The notes under the pieces are model-generated. The model did not search any database and was not told the origin of the DNA. It saw only the letters and a program-made list of their open reading frames with translations. A stretch of 64,000 nucleotides of DNA from Escarpia spicata (taxonomy: Eukaryota > Annelida > Polychaeta > Sabellida > Siboglinidae). A program made the translations under genes and the position numbers. This document shows positions 24,206 through 37,400 of the stretch, one piece after another (the first letter of the stretch is position 1; each line of letters begins with the position of its first letter). The stretch is taken from positions 63,416,639 through 63,480,638 of the forward strand of contig OZ023210.1 of NCBI GenBank assembly GCA_963995525.1. Direction: 5' to 3'.

Positions 24206-24580
24206 AGACTACCTTTTGCTCTCAAATAATCTGTCCTCTTAATTTTATACATAAAGACATAATCTGGCATAACTTTATACATTTTTGTAGTAGTACATTT
24301 GTATTTCAAGTGTATCATATATTTATCACTTGTATATTACACCCAGCTGTGGAGCTAAGATTATCTGCCTGCTATTGTTTGATGGAAACTGTAACTAATC
24401 TGTAATTGGTCACTGGCAGTAGCTTGTGTCAACAGACAGCATTAAGCCACTAGACCCCTATTAAACTGGACAGTTGCTTGTAGGTTTTAAACTGTGTCAA
24501 ACAGTGAGTCTACCTTTTGCTCTCAAATAATCTGTCCTCTTAGTTTTATACATAAAGACATAATCTGGCATAACTTGATA
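24206..24580. repeat. direct duplication of a ~72-bp segment
   Basis: CTACCTTTTGCTCTCAAATA to CATAACTTTATA at about 24209-24281 is repeated at about 24510-24580 with two or three changes. The offset is 301 bp. Confidence 0.7.
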
Positions 24581-25039
24581 AGTCTTTGTAGCAGCACATT
24601 TGTACTTACAGTGTACCATTGCAACATAACATACATATTACATACTGTGTGCTACATTTGAATGTTGTGCATGTAATATTTCCATGCAATCCATTTGCAT
24701 ATATAATGTAAAACTTCAACAGCTGTTTTCTTCATTTTCACTTTTTGACCCCTACCATGTTCAATGCTCCATAACTTCGCCAATTTTTGTAGCAGTCTTA
24801 ATTTTTGAAAACCGTGTAAAACACCCTACCAAACCTTTACAAGGATGTAAAAAAACAATGTTACAATTTTTCCAACTTATCACTCAATTGGTCAGCTGCA
24901 GCCGGTCACATATAGACGTATTAGTCCAAAGGATTTCAGGGCCACTTGGCCCATTTTTTTTCAAAAGCTAAATTGGCGAATGTTTTTGCGGTCGGCTTGT
25001 CTTGTGGACGTTGTCAGGTTGACTGGATGTTCTCTCACT

Positions 25040-25260
25040 CCATTTTAGTTCTTTGAGCCGAAGACACAACGGACTTATGCCATCACTCTGCGTGCGCTGT
25101 CCGCCGTTAGCTGCCATATCTTAGAAACTGTTGAACAACTTTTTCTCTGATTTTGAACAGACATTTCACGTGGTAGTGCCACTATACACAAGAAATCTGT
25201 ATTTGATTGAATCATTCTAAGGACACCTCGGGGACCCCCAAAATGCTAAATTTTCCTACA
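25040..25260. repeat. dispersed GCTGCCATATCT repeat, copy 2
   Basis: This is a diverged copy of the repeat at 22850-23240, with GCCATCACTCTGCGTGCG, GTTAGCTGCCATATCTTAGA and GTATTTGATTGAATCATTCT in the same order. Confidence 0.65.
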
Positions 25261-25344
25261 ATTTCCCTACTGCTGTAAACCTCCTGCAGTAGCCTAGGCC
25301 ACTGTTCTCTATTTATAATTGGATTGTGCTCTTTGCCCTACCTC

Positions 25345-25500
25345 TCATCACTGGGGTGGCTGAGTGGAGCAGCCTGGTGTCAGATTATGGTGTAAGCCTG
25401 TGTATTGGGCTAGCCTCAGCTCACTGCCTGCCATTGTCCCAGAGTCAAACAGAATGCCTCCATGTGGGCTGTAACTATAATGTGTAATGGGAATCCCTAC
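25345..25500 (+). repeat. possible tRNA-derived SINE-like sequence
   Basis: GGGGTGGCTGAGTGGAGCAG resembles an RNA polymerase III A box. A weak B-box-like AGAGTCAAAC follows about 95 bp later. There is no clear tail or second copy in the window, so this is only a suggestion. Confidence 0.2.
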
Positions 25501-26796
25501 TGCACTGGCAGAACCTGAGAAACTTTAAAACAGAAATATATATAATTATTAATGCAATGTAAAGATATAATCTAGGATTAAAATAATATATAAAATAATT
25601 TAGGTATACTCGAAAAGGTTAAAACATATTTTGCCAAAATTATAAGGAATATTATTCAGATGTTTTACTGTACATATTGCAGCTATTACTCAACTCCAAT
25701 TCAATCAGTATTATGTCATTAATTGCTACTGTTTTTAAGTCAAAATGCATGCTATATATATGTACCTTGTGAACAAATAATGTTTTATTATAGTTCGTTT
25801 CTTTCTTCTTTCCATTCTGGGGAGGGTGGTAGGGGCAAAATGAGAACAGAAAATGTGTGCACATTTTCTTAAACAACCTTTAATTGGGCTAAATACGTAA
25901 TGATTTTATGTGTGATGACGTTGCTTGTTAAACGGATATGAATCGTGGCTAGTTTGCTGAATAACACAAGGCAGATATAAGTTTGTATAAGAGCTTTATA
26001 TATATAAAGCCGAAATCATTATGCATGAATATATTATGCAGATTACATAATTAAAATCATCATTCATTACCTAGCCAACATGATTATAATCTAAATTAGA
26101 ATAACAAAAGTGGGGGAACCGACCATAACTGGTGCTATTTGGTAATCAACGATTGCAGGATGGCTTCCCCACCCCACAAGATTCATATATCCTCTAATAC
26201 TGGATATAAACATCATCCTACACATCAGTACTACACATTTGTTTCCACGTATTGCCCCACCTAAGTAGAAAACATTGTTGGTGGAAATTATAACTATTGT
26301 GTATTAACACAACCCTGATTGCCAATATAAGAACATGAATCATGTTACTTATATAGCCCCACCTAAGTAGAAAACGTATCCATGTACCATAATAACAGCA
26401 TGTAATTTATGGCTCGACATGCTGGTTTTCATTAATAATTACAAACTCACAATATAGTCCAAAGGACTTCAGAGCCTCTTGACCCATTTTTTATGTGTAA
26501 CTGATCAGTATAAAATAGGATGGCAGACTTTATAGCAATTGACGAGAATATGTTTAAGCAAGGCAGATTCCCATCCCGACGGAACCTATTGATTTCCTTT
26601 ATTTAGGTGGCATTTCGTAGTCTGATAGATGGAGTAACTCGACTGAAACAGGAACGAGCACTGTATACCAATTTATCCATGCAAATGTTATATGGATTAA
26701 TATGGAATTTCAAGTCCAAAAAAAGTATTTCAACTGAAAAAAATTGGCATGTCTGATGATGACATTTAGATGTTCAACAATTATGCTCACTGGTAT
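25501..26796. other. gene-free, AT-rich
   Basis: No exon is recognised. Two short CCCCACCTAAGTAGAAAAC segments (about 26257 and 26347) repeat. A GTCCAAAGGAnTTCAGnGCC motif at 26457 also occurs at 24925. Confidence 0.5.
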
Positions 26797-27195
26797 TATA
26801 TTTCCTATATTATTTAGACAGTATAAAGAACCATATATTTCCTATAATATTTAGACAGTATAAAGAACCATATATTTCCTATATTATTTAGACAGTATAA
26901 AGAACCATATATTTCCTATAATATTTAGACAGTATAAAGAACCATATATTTCCTATATTATTTAGACAGTAAAGAACCACATATTTCCTATAATATTTAG
27001 ACAGTATAAAGAACCATGTATTTCCTATAATATTTAGACAGTATAAAAAACCATATATTTCCTATATTATTTAGACTATAAAGAACCATAAATTTCCTAT
27101 ATTATTTAGACAGTGTAAAGAACCATATATTTCCTATATTATTTAGACGGTATAAAGAACCATATATCTCCTATATTATTTAGACTATAAAGAAC
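26797..27195. repeat. 37-bp minisatellite, about 11 copies
   Basis: The unit is ATATTTCCTATATTATTTAGA plus CAGTATAAAGAACCAT. Alternating TATAATATTT and TATATTATTT variants and a few short deletions distinguish copies. Confidence 0.9.
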
Positions 27196-27796
27196 CATGT
27201 ATTTTCTGGTACCTGGGCAACATAAAATGGCCGACTATTGTGTCACACTTGTACCGATATATAATCCTGGTATTTAGTCAAAGCTTCACCAGCTTACGGC
27301 TTGAATTCAACATGTTGACCTGGTAGAATAAATAACGCAAGAGACTTTGTTATTTGTATAAATAATGCAAGTCCTTGTTCGTCCGGGGAGGCAGGAACAC
27401 TTTGTGGGACGTGTTGTCTCATTCAAATGATCAACATTAAATATGTTGTGCTTTGGCTAAATATCTGCCTGTGTCCATAGGAGTAAATTTCAAAAGACGA
27501 TCCAAGCATAGTTTTATACAGGTCCTTTATCAACCTACAGTTTTGGAAATAAGTTTGTTGAAAATTCCACTGTTAGACATTGATACTTAAGTTTGTGATA
27601 CCTAATAATTATCATAAAAATACAAGTTCTTAAGTATAATTATTAGAAGCAACACTAATGTTGTAACAGACATTTCAAGAACCTTTAAAAATAAAATGTG
27701 GTCTGGTGTTTTGGTGGATAATCAATAACAGTTCATAGCACGGTACAAAAGCTAATACATAATTAGTACAATGATCAAAGTAAGAAACATGGAACG

Positions 27797-27802
27797 TTTA
27801 TT
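27797..27802 (-). terminator. poly(A) signal of the MZB1-like gene
   Basis: This is the first AATAAA on the minus strand noticed after the stop at 28405, giving a 3' untranslated region of about 600 bp. The site is inferred. Confidence 0.45.
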
Positions 27803-28404
27803 GATGAACACTAGTGAATACAAGAATATCACTTCACAGAAACATTGTGATCATTTAAGGAAAACCACATTGTATTACTGACATAAAACAATAAACATTA
27901 TGCGTAACAAGTTAATCAACCTGGTAATTTTCACACAAAATATAATCATCACTTGGTAATTTAACATGTACTAAAATATAAAACAATCTAATAATCACAA
28001 AAATAATAGATTATCATAGAAATAACTAAAATCATGTAACACGGCTGCTTAAGCCCATGAAAACTTACCATACTGTATATAACAAAGCAAAATATAACAA
28101 TTATTACATGCCTGTCATTTGTAGAAACATTAATTTACATGAGTGACTGCATCATGTTATCACAATGTAAAAGTAACAAATATGTAAAAGACTGAGAAAT
28201 GCAAACATGAACACGTTGACAATATGTGACAAATTATACAGGCATGTTACAGAAAAATACAATTAAAAACCATGTAGATTCTTTCAGGACCAAAACCTTA
28301 GCCATTGTGTGTAAGCAATTGTAGTTTTAACACTTTCTGAATTACAACATTTGGACCCGGCGGTACTCTCCACGGCCTTATTTGGTACAAAACGACAGTT
28401 CGTT

Positions 28405-31400
28405 TTAAAGTTCATCCTTTACTTTTGTACACTTGCCAAAAACGCCTGGACCATTGCACAGGTAGGTGACAAATATTTCGACTGAATTCTTTCTCTTCTT
28501 GTACGCCTCGTAGATTTCGGTGTCTCCAATCTTCTCTATGAATGTGTCACACATGGACGACATCCTGAAAGGAGCAGGTAGTGGTCAGATAACTCACAGT
28601 GTTTGAGAGACAGGATGCCACAGTTGGTACAGCGTATTGTCAAATAGTTAGGGCTCAAAAGAATCAAGTTAGACGCAGATAAAGGGATCTGAGGATTGGT
28701 GAAACTTTCTGTACATATTTACTCTAGCAGTTCTGATACAATAGATCAGGTGATCCATATAAACAATAAGACCAATATCAACTCTGAATCAGTTCTCACT
28801 TAGTTTGTTTCTGAGCATTCTTGGGGTCAATTACATTGTATCTGAAGCACCAATTCCGGAGTTGTATTGGTGTGGATTGTTTTTAAATAATTGGAAAGGG
28901 AGAGAAACATTTAATTCACAAGTTCAGTTTCATCATGTAATTTTTTAGATTTAAAAACTTCAGACAGAGTGGCCAGTGATCTGGACAAACTTTTAGGCTG
29001 AGTTTTGCTGACATTAAAAAAAATGTCAGCTGACTCTTTCAGTCTGACATCCTATTTTGAAATTTAACAAGATTGCCACCCAGAGAATTAACTCTAGGTA
29101 GCAGGTGGACAAGGAAGCCCTTGGCTTATCGAGAGTCCAACCTTTTTATCTATGTGTATCCCGCCCGTCTGAGGTATGTGTCAATTTTATTTTTAAACAT
29201 ATTCACGCTACTAGCACCCACACAATCAGCAGGTAATCTGTTCCATTCATTTACATTCCTTTGTGAAAATGAAAACTTTCTTATATCCAATCTACTCTGC
29301 TCCTTTGCTAATGCAAGATCATGTCCTCTAGTCCTTCTATCTTTCTTAACTGAGAAAAACATATTTCTATCAATATTTTCATAACCCTTCAATATTTTAA
29401 ACACTTCTATCTGATCTCCTCTCAATCTTCTGGTCTCTAGTGTTGTTAAACCGCATTTTTTAGGCGTATTTCATAACTAAGATCCCTCAGATTTGGTATC
29501 ATTTTAGTTGCTCTCCTCTGCACTCTTTCTAGCATATCTATGTCCTTCCTGCGATATGGCCTCCACGCTTGAATACAATATTCTAAATGAGGCCTAACTA
29601 TTGTTTTGTACAGCGGTATTATTAGCTCTTTTTCCTTATACATTATGTTTCGCCTAATTAATCCAAGGATTTGATTTCCCTTTGAAGCTGCAATTCCGCA
29701 CTGCTCTGAAATCTTCATATCAGCACTAACGGTTAACCCTAAGTCCTTTTCTTTTACAGTAGTACTTAGTACAGTACCCCCCATTGTATATTCTACCTGT
29801 TCGTTCCCATGTCCTATGTGGAGGCATTTACATTTCCCAAAATTGAACATCATTTGCCACTTTTCAGACCATTTGATCAACCTGTCAAGATCATCTTGTA
29901 AATGCTGTCTATCTCCATCACTTTTAATCCTTCTAAACACTTTTGTATCATCCGCAAATTTCAACACCTTGCTTGTTATTTCATCATCCAAATCGTTGAT
30001 GTATATTAAGAATAATATAGGACCTAATACTGATCCCTGTGGTACCCCACTCAATACCGATTTCCAGTTTGAAGCCTCCCCATCAACTACTACACGTTGT
30101 CTTCTGTCAATCAGCCATTGTTCTATCCAGTTTATTATACCATTTCCTATGCCATGGGCCTTTAGTTTAAGCAGTAATCTTTGATGTGGTACTTTGACGA
30201 AAGCTTTTTGAAAATCTAAGTAGACGATATCTACTGGTGATCCCTCATCTACCCACTTAGTGATGTCTTCCAAAAAACATAACATATTTGTTAAGCATGA
30301 CCTCGCTTTAAAAAAACCATGTTGAGATGGGTTTATCAAGTTTTGTTTAACAAGAAAATCCACCATGTGATCTTTAATTAGTCTTTCTAATAATTTACAA
30401 ATCACTGATGTTAAACTCACTGGTCTATAGTTCTCCGACTTGTTTCTCGAACCTTTTTTGAATAACGGTATAATGTTTGCTTCTTTCCATTCTAAAGGAA
30501 CCACTCCCTCTTCTAATGACAAGTTGAAAACTGTTGCAAGTAATTTGTTCTACAATTTCCAATAGTAGTTTGGGTGGAATACCATCCACTCCAGGTGATT
30601 TATTCTCCTTCATAGCCCTTATTTTCTTAGCTACCATTTCCGGGGTTACAATTAATTGTCCTAAATAGTCTGAATCTGCCCCCTTGAACTTAGCCTCTGG
30701 TATTGGCAGTGAACTAATATCTTCCCTGGTAAACACTGAACTAAAGTACTCATTCAGGTCTTCTGCCATTATGAATCCCTCTGATATTATATTTCCAGCA
30801 CTATCTTCTAGAGGACCGACCTTATCTTGAACTTTCTGTTTGCTTCGAACATACGCATAAAAACTCTTGCTGTCATGTTTTATATTACTAGCTAATTGTT
30901 GTTCATAGCTTCTCTTTGAATTTCTAATTTCAGCTGTAGCTTGGTTAAGTGCTTCTTTATAAATGACAATTTTTCAATATCTAGCAACATTTTCAACATT
31001 CAATATAGCCATTTCAGATGTTCTAGGTGTGGCCACCTCCCCTACAGCTTCCCGAGCCACCCTTTACATGCTTATTATTTCATTCCCTTGTTTAAAACTC
31101 TTCTACAAAATATGACCGTTATTACTAATGGCGCATTACTACAGTTGAAAATAACAAGAACTAAAAAGATGACCAGTGACCGAGAGAAGAATGACACATC
31201 ACTACTTCAACTGAGTTTCCAAATCCTCAATCTTTTTGAGTTCAGTTTCAGCTGCACGGGACTTCGATTTTCCCTTCTCACGGAGGGCGTTTGACTTTGA
31301 GATGTAAGACACCTTTCCCTTCTGCTCACACTTGGCTGCCAGCTGGTCAGCTTCAGTGGTCAACTGGGCTGCCAGGTCATTCAACTCCTTCCATCTCTTC

Positions 31401-34400
31401 TTCGCCTCTCTGATCTCATCCAGCACTTTCATTCTTTTCTTTGCAGCTTCTGACTAAGTGGATCCTTCTTTTTACCCATGTCAGCCTTGTACCAACCATA
31501 AGCATGGTGACAGGAGAAGGTGCAGTTCTCATCAAACTTGAAGTCATGCAGAGGGATGTCGAGGGTGGCGAATGAGTTATACATGAGCCTGTGCACAGTG
31601 AGGGTGTCCCAGTCCATTTCCTGAGCCACTCAGTTGACACTAATTTTCATCAGATCAAGGCATAAAATGCAAGCCACTGCATAAAAAGCACCCACCACTA
31701 TTTTACCCCTCTTGCCAATGACTGCTCCCTGATGACTCTGGAGGCCAGGGACGTCACACCCTATGAGACTTCATTTTTTTGGAATTTTGAAAACGAGTTG
31801 ATCGCCTGAGGAATTGTGGTAACAGTTCACTTGGAAAACGTCTTTAAAAAAAAACTTGGAAGTCTCCCATAGCCATTATAAAATAAAGCTTGATTGCATT
31901 GATCAGCATTTCGTCTGACACTAAGCGACAACTGAAAACAATTTTGGCTGACTTTCAGCTGGCTCAGAGCATTTTAGACTGAGTTTTGCTGACAAATTTT
32001 TTTGCCTGACTTTCACTGACCGCTGGCCACCCTGTTCAAATACTTCCTCTACTCATAGTTTGAATGGAAGATCTTCTGAAATTACCTCAAATGTTACACA
32101 AAGATGCTCTAAAATATATTTCTGTTGTTGCAGATTTTGTTTGCTCTGTCCACATACTGGTTTTTTACAGTTTTAGATGGGATTGATATAACGTCATTAA
32201 GAAGTTAAATGTGGGTCTGTTCCTTGAACTTAGTTAAACCAGCTTCTCAATAAAATTTTATATTTCCAAACAATGAAAACTACACACGAAATTTAACATA
32301 AAACATTTACAAATTGAAATGGTGCATACTTGAAGTACAGTAAACCTCGGATATGTAACAAATCGCTCCGGACTGGCCAATTTATGCGTTATATCTTAAA
32401 TTTACTGTCTATTAAAAAAATTTGACCAATTAATTTATTCTGCGTAAACTAAATTTGTTATAAGTAAATTTGTTATATCTGAGGTTTACTGTGCAGTACA
32501 CTTTCCCAAAATAATCACACCTTGTACACGTATATTAAATATAGGTAATAATCAAAGGTAGTTATTGTAATTAAGTGGTAATGTACTTAGCAGACATGTT
32601 AGATGGTGTGTCCCACCTGGTTGGCCACTTGCCCCCTCCCTGCATCACCCCTGGCTTGTTCTCCACCGCCATTCCAGGGCCAGTCAGTCGCTTCTTGTCG
32701 TCCACCAGCTTCAAACCAAAGCTGCAACAGTCAACCACATGGTCCAGTCAATCTTATAACTGTTTAGCCTCTGTACAGTGCGCTCCGGGTAAGTTGAACC
32801 GGCAGGGACCCATGGAAATACTTCTTATTATTATCTTATACTAGTTATGAGATACAAACACAGCCAGAACCAAGGAAAAAGATTATCTTATATCATGAGA
32901 TACAAACACAGCCAGAACCAAGGAAAAAGATTATCTTATATCATGAGATACAAACACAGCCAGAACCAAGGAAAAAGATTATCTTATATCATGAGATACA
33001 AACACAGCCAGAACCAAGGAAAAAGATTATCTTATATCATGAGATACAAACACAGCCAGAACCAAGGAAAAAGATTATTTTATATCATGAGATACAAACA
33101 CAGCCAGAACCAAGGAAAAAGATTATTTTATATCATGAGATACAAACACAGCCAGAACCAAGGAAAAAGATTATTTTATATCATGAGATACAAACACAGC
33201 CAGAACCAAGGAAAAAGATTATTTTATATCATGAGATACAAACACAGCCAGAACCAAGGAAAAAGATTATTTTATATCATGAGATACAAACACAGCCAGA
33301 ACCAAGGAAAACGATTATCTTATATCATGAGATACAAACACAGCCAGAACCAAGGAAAAAGATTATTTTATATCATGAGATACAAACACAGCCAGAACCA
33401 AGGAAAAAGATTATCTTATATCATGAGATACAAACACAGCCAGAACCAAGGAAAAAGATTATCTTATATCATGAGATACAAATACAGCCAGAACCAAGGA
33501 AAAAGATTATCTTATATTATGAGATACAAACACAGCCAGAACCAAGGAAAAAGATTATCTTATATTATGAGATACAAACACAGCCAGAACCAAGGAAAAA
33601 GATTATCTTATATCATGAGATACAAACACAGCCAGAACCAAGGAAAAAGATTATCTTATATCATGAGATACAAACACAGCCAGAACCAAGGAAAAAGATT
33701 ATTTTATATCATGAGATACAAACACAGCCAGAACCAAGGAAAAAGATTATCTTATATCATGCAGGGCTCGATAGTAACACTTGTCCTGGACAAATAGTTA
33801 CCCGTGTCGGACAAGTACATTATCCAGGACACTTCTCCAATGGGACAAGTTGATATTGAGTCACAATATATACTGTTAGTTGAAGTAAAATGTTTGACTC
33901 ATTGACATAGTATCGATTTTAAAAGGAAGCTACCCAACAGTTCCATCTCGTACGCAAGCATCGTCGCTCGCTGCTTTCGCTCCACCACGAGACTAATGCA
34001 AACAGTCCCCAGATGGAGTCAGTAGTACTTTTAAAGCATTTAGTTGCTAGGTGGAGCAATGGTGTCAGGTTAAAGGTTAAAAACGAAAACTTCAACTTTT
34101 GTTATTCTTAATTAATAAAAAGCTTTCATTGGCACAACTGACGTTTGTGCCCGTTTTATTCAAAACAAAAGACATGTCATGCTACTCTGGAAAGCATGAA
34201 AATGAAATGTAATTTGTCGTTGCCGTTGGCGTTGTGTGTATTAATTCGTAGGTCCCTACTAAACTAAAGTCTAATACGTTTTGGCTTTCGATTGTACATA
34301 TTAACGCTCTGACAACAATAATATGGAAGTTTTGTGTTAATACAAATTCTCTGCCAATATCAACAGCAATCTTATATTCGATTACATGCATAGATCGTTT

Positions 34401-37400
34401 TTATTTTATACGTGTTTACAGGGAATTATTGTTGCATGCATTAATTTGGTAGAATCCTAAACGTGAGTTGGTTGTTGAAAATGTCGGATCTATTCAAGTT
34501 CGGGTTTAAACGTGACAAAGATGACAGTGGCAGCCAGTCAGTCTTCTAAGAAACCAAAGGTTGACACAGCAGAATCACAACAAAAGTATGATATGCAGAA
34601 GAGGGACAGAAATTTCATACCCGCATGGAAAGATCAGTTGCAATGGGTAGAAGTGGCTGAAGATAACCGAGGCATGAGATGTATCATGTGTCAAACGCAT
34701 CCCAAGCTTGCTGACACGAAGAGCAGTCTTTTTAAAGGAACCGCTTCCTTCCGGAAAGACATCTTAGCAAGCCATGACACAAGTGCAGCCCACTGCAGAT
34801 GTCAAGCTGCATTTCAGAGGCAGAACATCCAAAGACGACTTCACGCAGGAGAGGATGTTGACCTCATGCAAGGACCAATGGATCGGCAGCTGCGCCAGAT
34901 GAACCAACAAGAGCGTGACACAATTGGCCATCTGTTCAATGCAGCCTATTTTACAGCTAAAGAGGAGTACCCATTTACAATTTACCCCAAGTTGGTATCA
35001 CTGCAGATTTAAAATGGTGCACAAATGGGAGCAATGTACCAGTCGGACAATGCTTGTCGACTGTTTATCCGCTACATTCATGAGGACGTAATGGCAGATA
35101 CTGTGCGTCAACTGCGAGCATGTACCATGTTTGGTGTCATGTTTGATGGCGCCAAGGATAAAAGTGTAACGGAGATGGAGCTCATCTATGCTCGACTAGT
35201 GGTCGATGGCCAAGTTAGAAACGTGTACGTACGTGTCCAGCCAATCCAACACGCCAATGCTGAAGGAATTTATGGAGCCATAAATGATGCTTTCACTGAT
35301 CTAGACGTGGATTGGCAATCCAAAGTGGTGGGGGTAGGATGTGATGGAGCTGCCGTCAACATTGGGCACCGCAACAGTGTGTTGACGAGGATACAGGAAG
35401 GGCATCCATATGTGATCCCAATGCACTGTGTGGCGCATCGCTTGGAACTAGGAGCCATTGATGCTGCCAAAGACAGGGGTTGTCCACAGTTTGGACAAGT
35501 TCACGACACGTTGAAGCTGATTTATAAACATTATGAATACAGCCCGAAAGCCACAAGAGACTTAAAGGCTGTAGCGGAGGCCATGGGACAGAAAACCATG
35601 CGACCTACCGGTCTGAAGGGAACACGATGGACTGCCCACTTCATGACAACGTTGACCACTCTGCTGAAGTCGTACGACAGCATTTGTGTGCACTTCGAGC
35701 ATACAGTGGAGTGTTCCACTGGGACAGCTGAGGACGGGCAAGAAATGTCTCAAAGACCCTCAGTGAATTTCCGAAGATGGCGTGGATGCACATGGTGCTT
35801 GACATCATGGCTGTACTGGGCCAACTGAGTCTTGTCTTTCAAAGGGACAAGACAACCATCACTGATGCTCTTGAGGCATTATCCACGGCCAATCTGAGTC
35901 TGGTTGGAACATTTGCAGAGCTTCCTGGAAATGTGATGGACCAAAGCAAGTTCAAAGGGCATGAATTGACTAACATTCAACTGAACTGGGCAGAACAGGA
36001 GAGAAACAAGATCAACCAACTGGTTGATTCTGTGATGAGCCACATGAACAGCCGTCTAAGAAGCACCGAGACCAATCCAGACCTCGCAGCCTTACGTCTG
36101 CTGACAACACCTTCTGAATGGCCTGACGAACCTACAGCTCTGGCAATCTGCGGGGAATATGAGATCCGTGTAATCTGCAAGCAGTTGAGACCCTTGCTAG
36201 AAAGGATAGGATGTGACACGGATGCAGTGAGAATGGCCTGACGAACCTACAGCTCTGGCAATCTGTGGGGAATATGAGATCCGTGTAATCTGCAAGCAGT
36301 TGAGACCCTTGCTAGAAAGGATAGGATGTGACACGGATGCAGTGAGAATGGCCTGACGAACCTACAGCTCTGGCAATCTGCGGGGAATATGAGATCCGTA
36401 TAATCTGCAAGCAGTTGAGACCCTTGCTAGAAAGGATAGGATGTGACACGGATGCAGTGAGAATGGCCTGCCTTCAAGGTGTATGCCAAGAGATTGACAG
36501 AGCTCTCAACCACAGATCTCCTTCAGTGTGTTCTTACGAACTCTGACCTAATGAAGCGTTTCCCAAACTTGTGTCACATCTTCACTATCTTCCTATGCAT
36601 CCCCTCATCCTCTGCAGTGTGTGAACGGGGATTCTCTGCCATGAAGAGGATCAAGTCAGATTGGCGGGCGAGTTTCAAGTCGGAGATGATGGATGTGCTG
36701 GGTATTGCCATTGCCGGTCCTCCTACAGAGGAATATGACCCCCATGGTGCCGTTCAGCTGGAATATGACCCCCATGGTGCCGTTCAGCTGTGGCTAAATG
36801 GTGGAAAGCGACGTCGTCACTATGAAGGAGTAGTAGTAACTGATGAGTAAATCTGTGTATGAACTCACTCCGAGGACTGAGAACGTCTGGGACTAGTAAC
36901 TGATGAGTAAATATGTGAATGAGCTCACTCCAAGGACTGAATACATCTGAAGACTGGACTGTGGACTCAGTAAATCTGTTCTTTCCATATGTTTTCAGTC
37001 AATAATTTACTTTCGCAGAATTATTGTTGATTACACGTTGGTCAATATTACCAAGTTTTGGTTCTTGGAATTATGTACCTGTATAATTATATTTCCTTCT
37101 AACCTCAAAAAATGCACTACCGTGGTAATCTGTTAACAATCGGCTGGGTGTTATGTGCTGTCATCGTAAATCGCTGCAGCTTGTAATTTTTTTGGTGGGA
37201 CAAGTGATCATGAGTTAGCATTTTAATGTAGAGCCCTGCCATGAGATACAAAGACAGCCGGAACCAAGGAAAAAGATTATTTTATATCATGAGATACAAA
37301 GACAGCCGGAACCAAGGAAAAAGATTATTTTATATCATGAGATACAAAGACAGCCGGAACCAAGGAAAAAGATTATTTTATATCATGAGATACAAAGACA

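Larger units (their letters stand above)
28975..32034. mobile_element. degenerate inverted-repeat element carrying a LINE insertion
   Basis: CAGAGTGGCCAG at 28975 and CTGGCCACCCTG ending at 32034 are inverted, as in hAT-type ends. Internal GAGTTTTGCTGAC and GTCAGC-rich stretches occur next to both ends. No clean 8-bp duplication was seen (ACTTCAGA against TTCAAATA). It contains a LINE (29073-30970) and a broken coding fragment (31640-31202). It lies in MZB1 intron 3. Confidence 0.45.
33762..37238 (+). mobile_element. hAT transposon inserted in the 48-bp array
   Basis: Ends CAGGGCTCGA and (complement) CAGGGCTCTA are typical hAT termini. ACTTGTCC motifs recur subterminally at both ends. The coding region is at 34481-36850. 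The left flank ends ATATCATG and the right flank begins CCATGAGA, so only CATG is shared rather than a full 8-bp duplication. Array exchange may have replaced one flank. Confidence 0.8.

Noticed and set aside
25345..25420. tRNA gene
   Set aside because: An A-box-like stretch exists but no cloverleaf with paired acceptor and anticodon arms can be drawn.
32847..33797. 316-codon frame MRYKHSQNQGKRLSYI repeated
   Set aside because: A 48-bp repeat without stops keeps the frame open by arithmetic; it lies antisense within an intron and inside a transposon.
34997..35035. Reading the hAT stop at 35010 as an intron boundary
   Set aside because: No GT-AG pair restores the frame there while keeping conserved residues; other breaks in the same gene make simple decay more likely.
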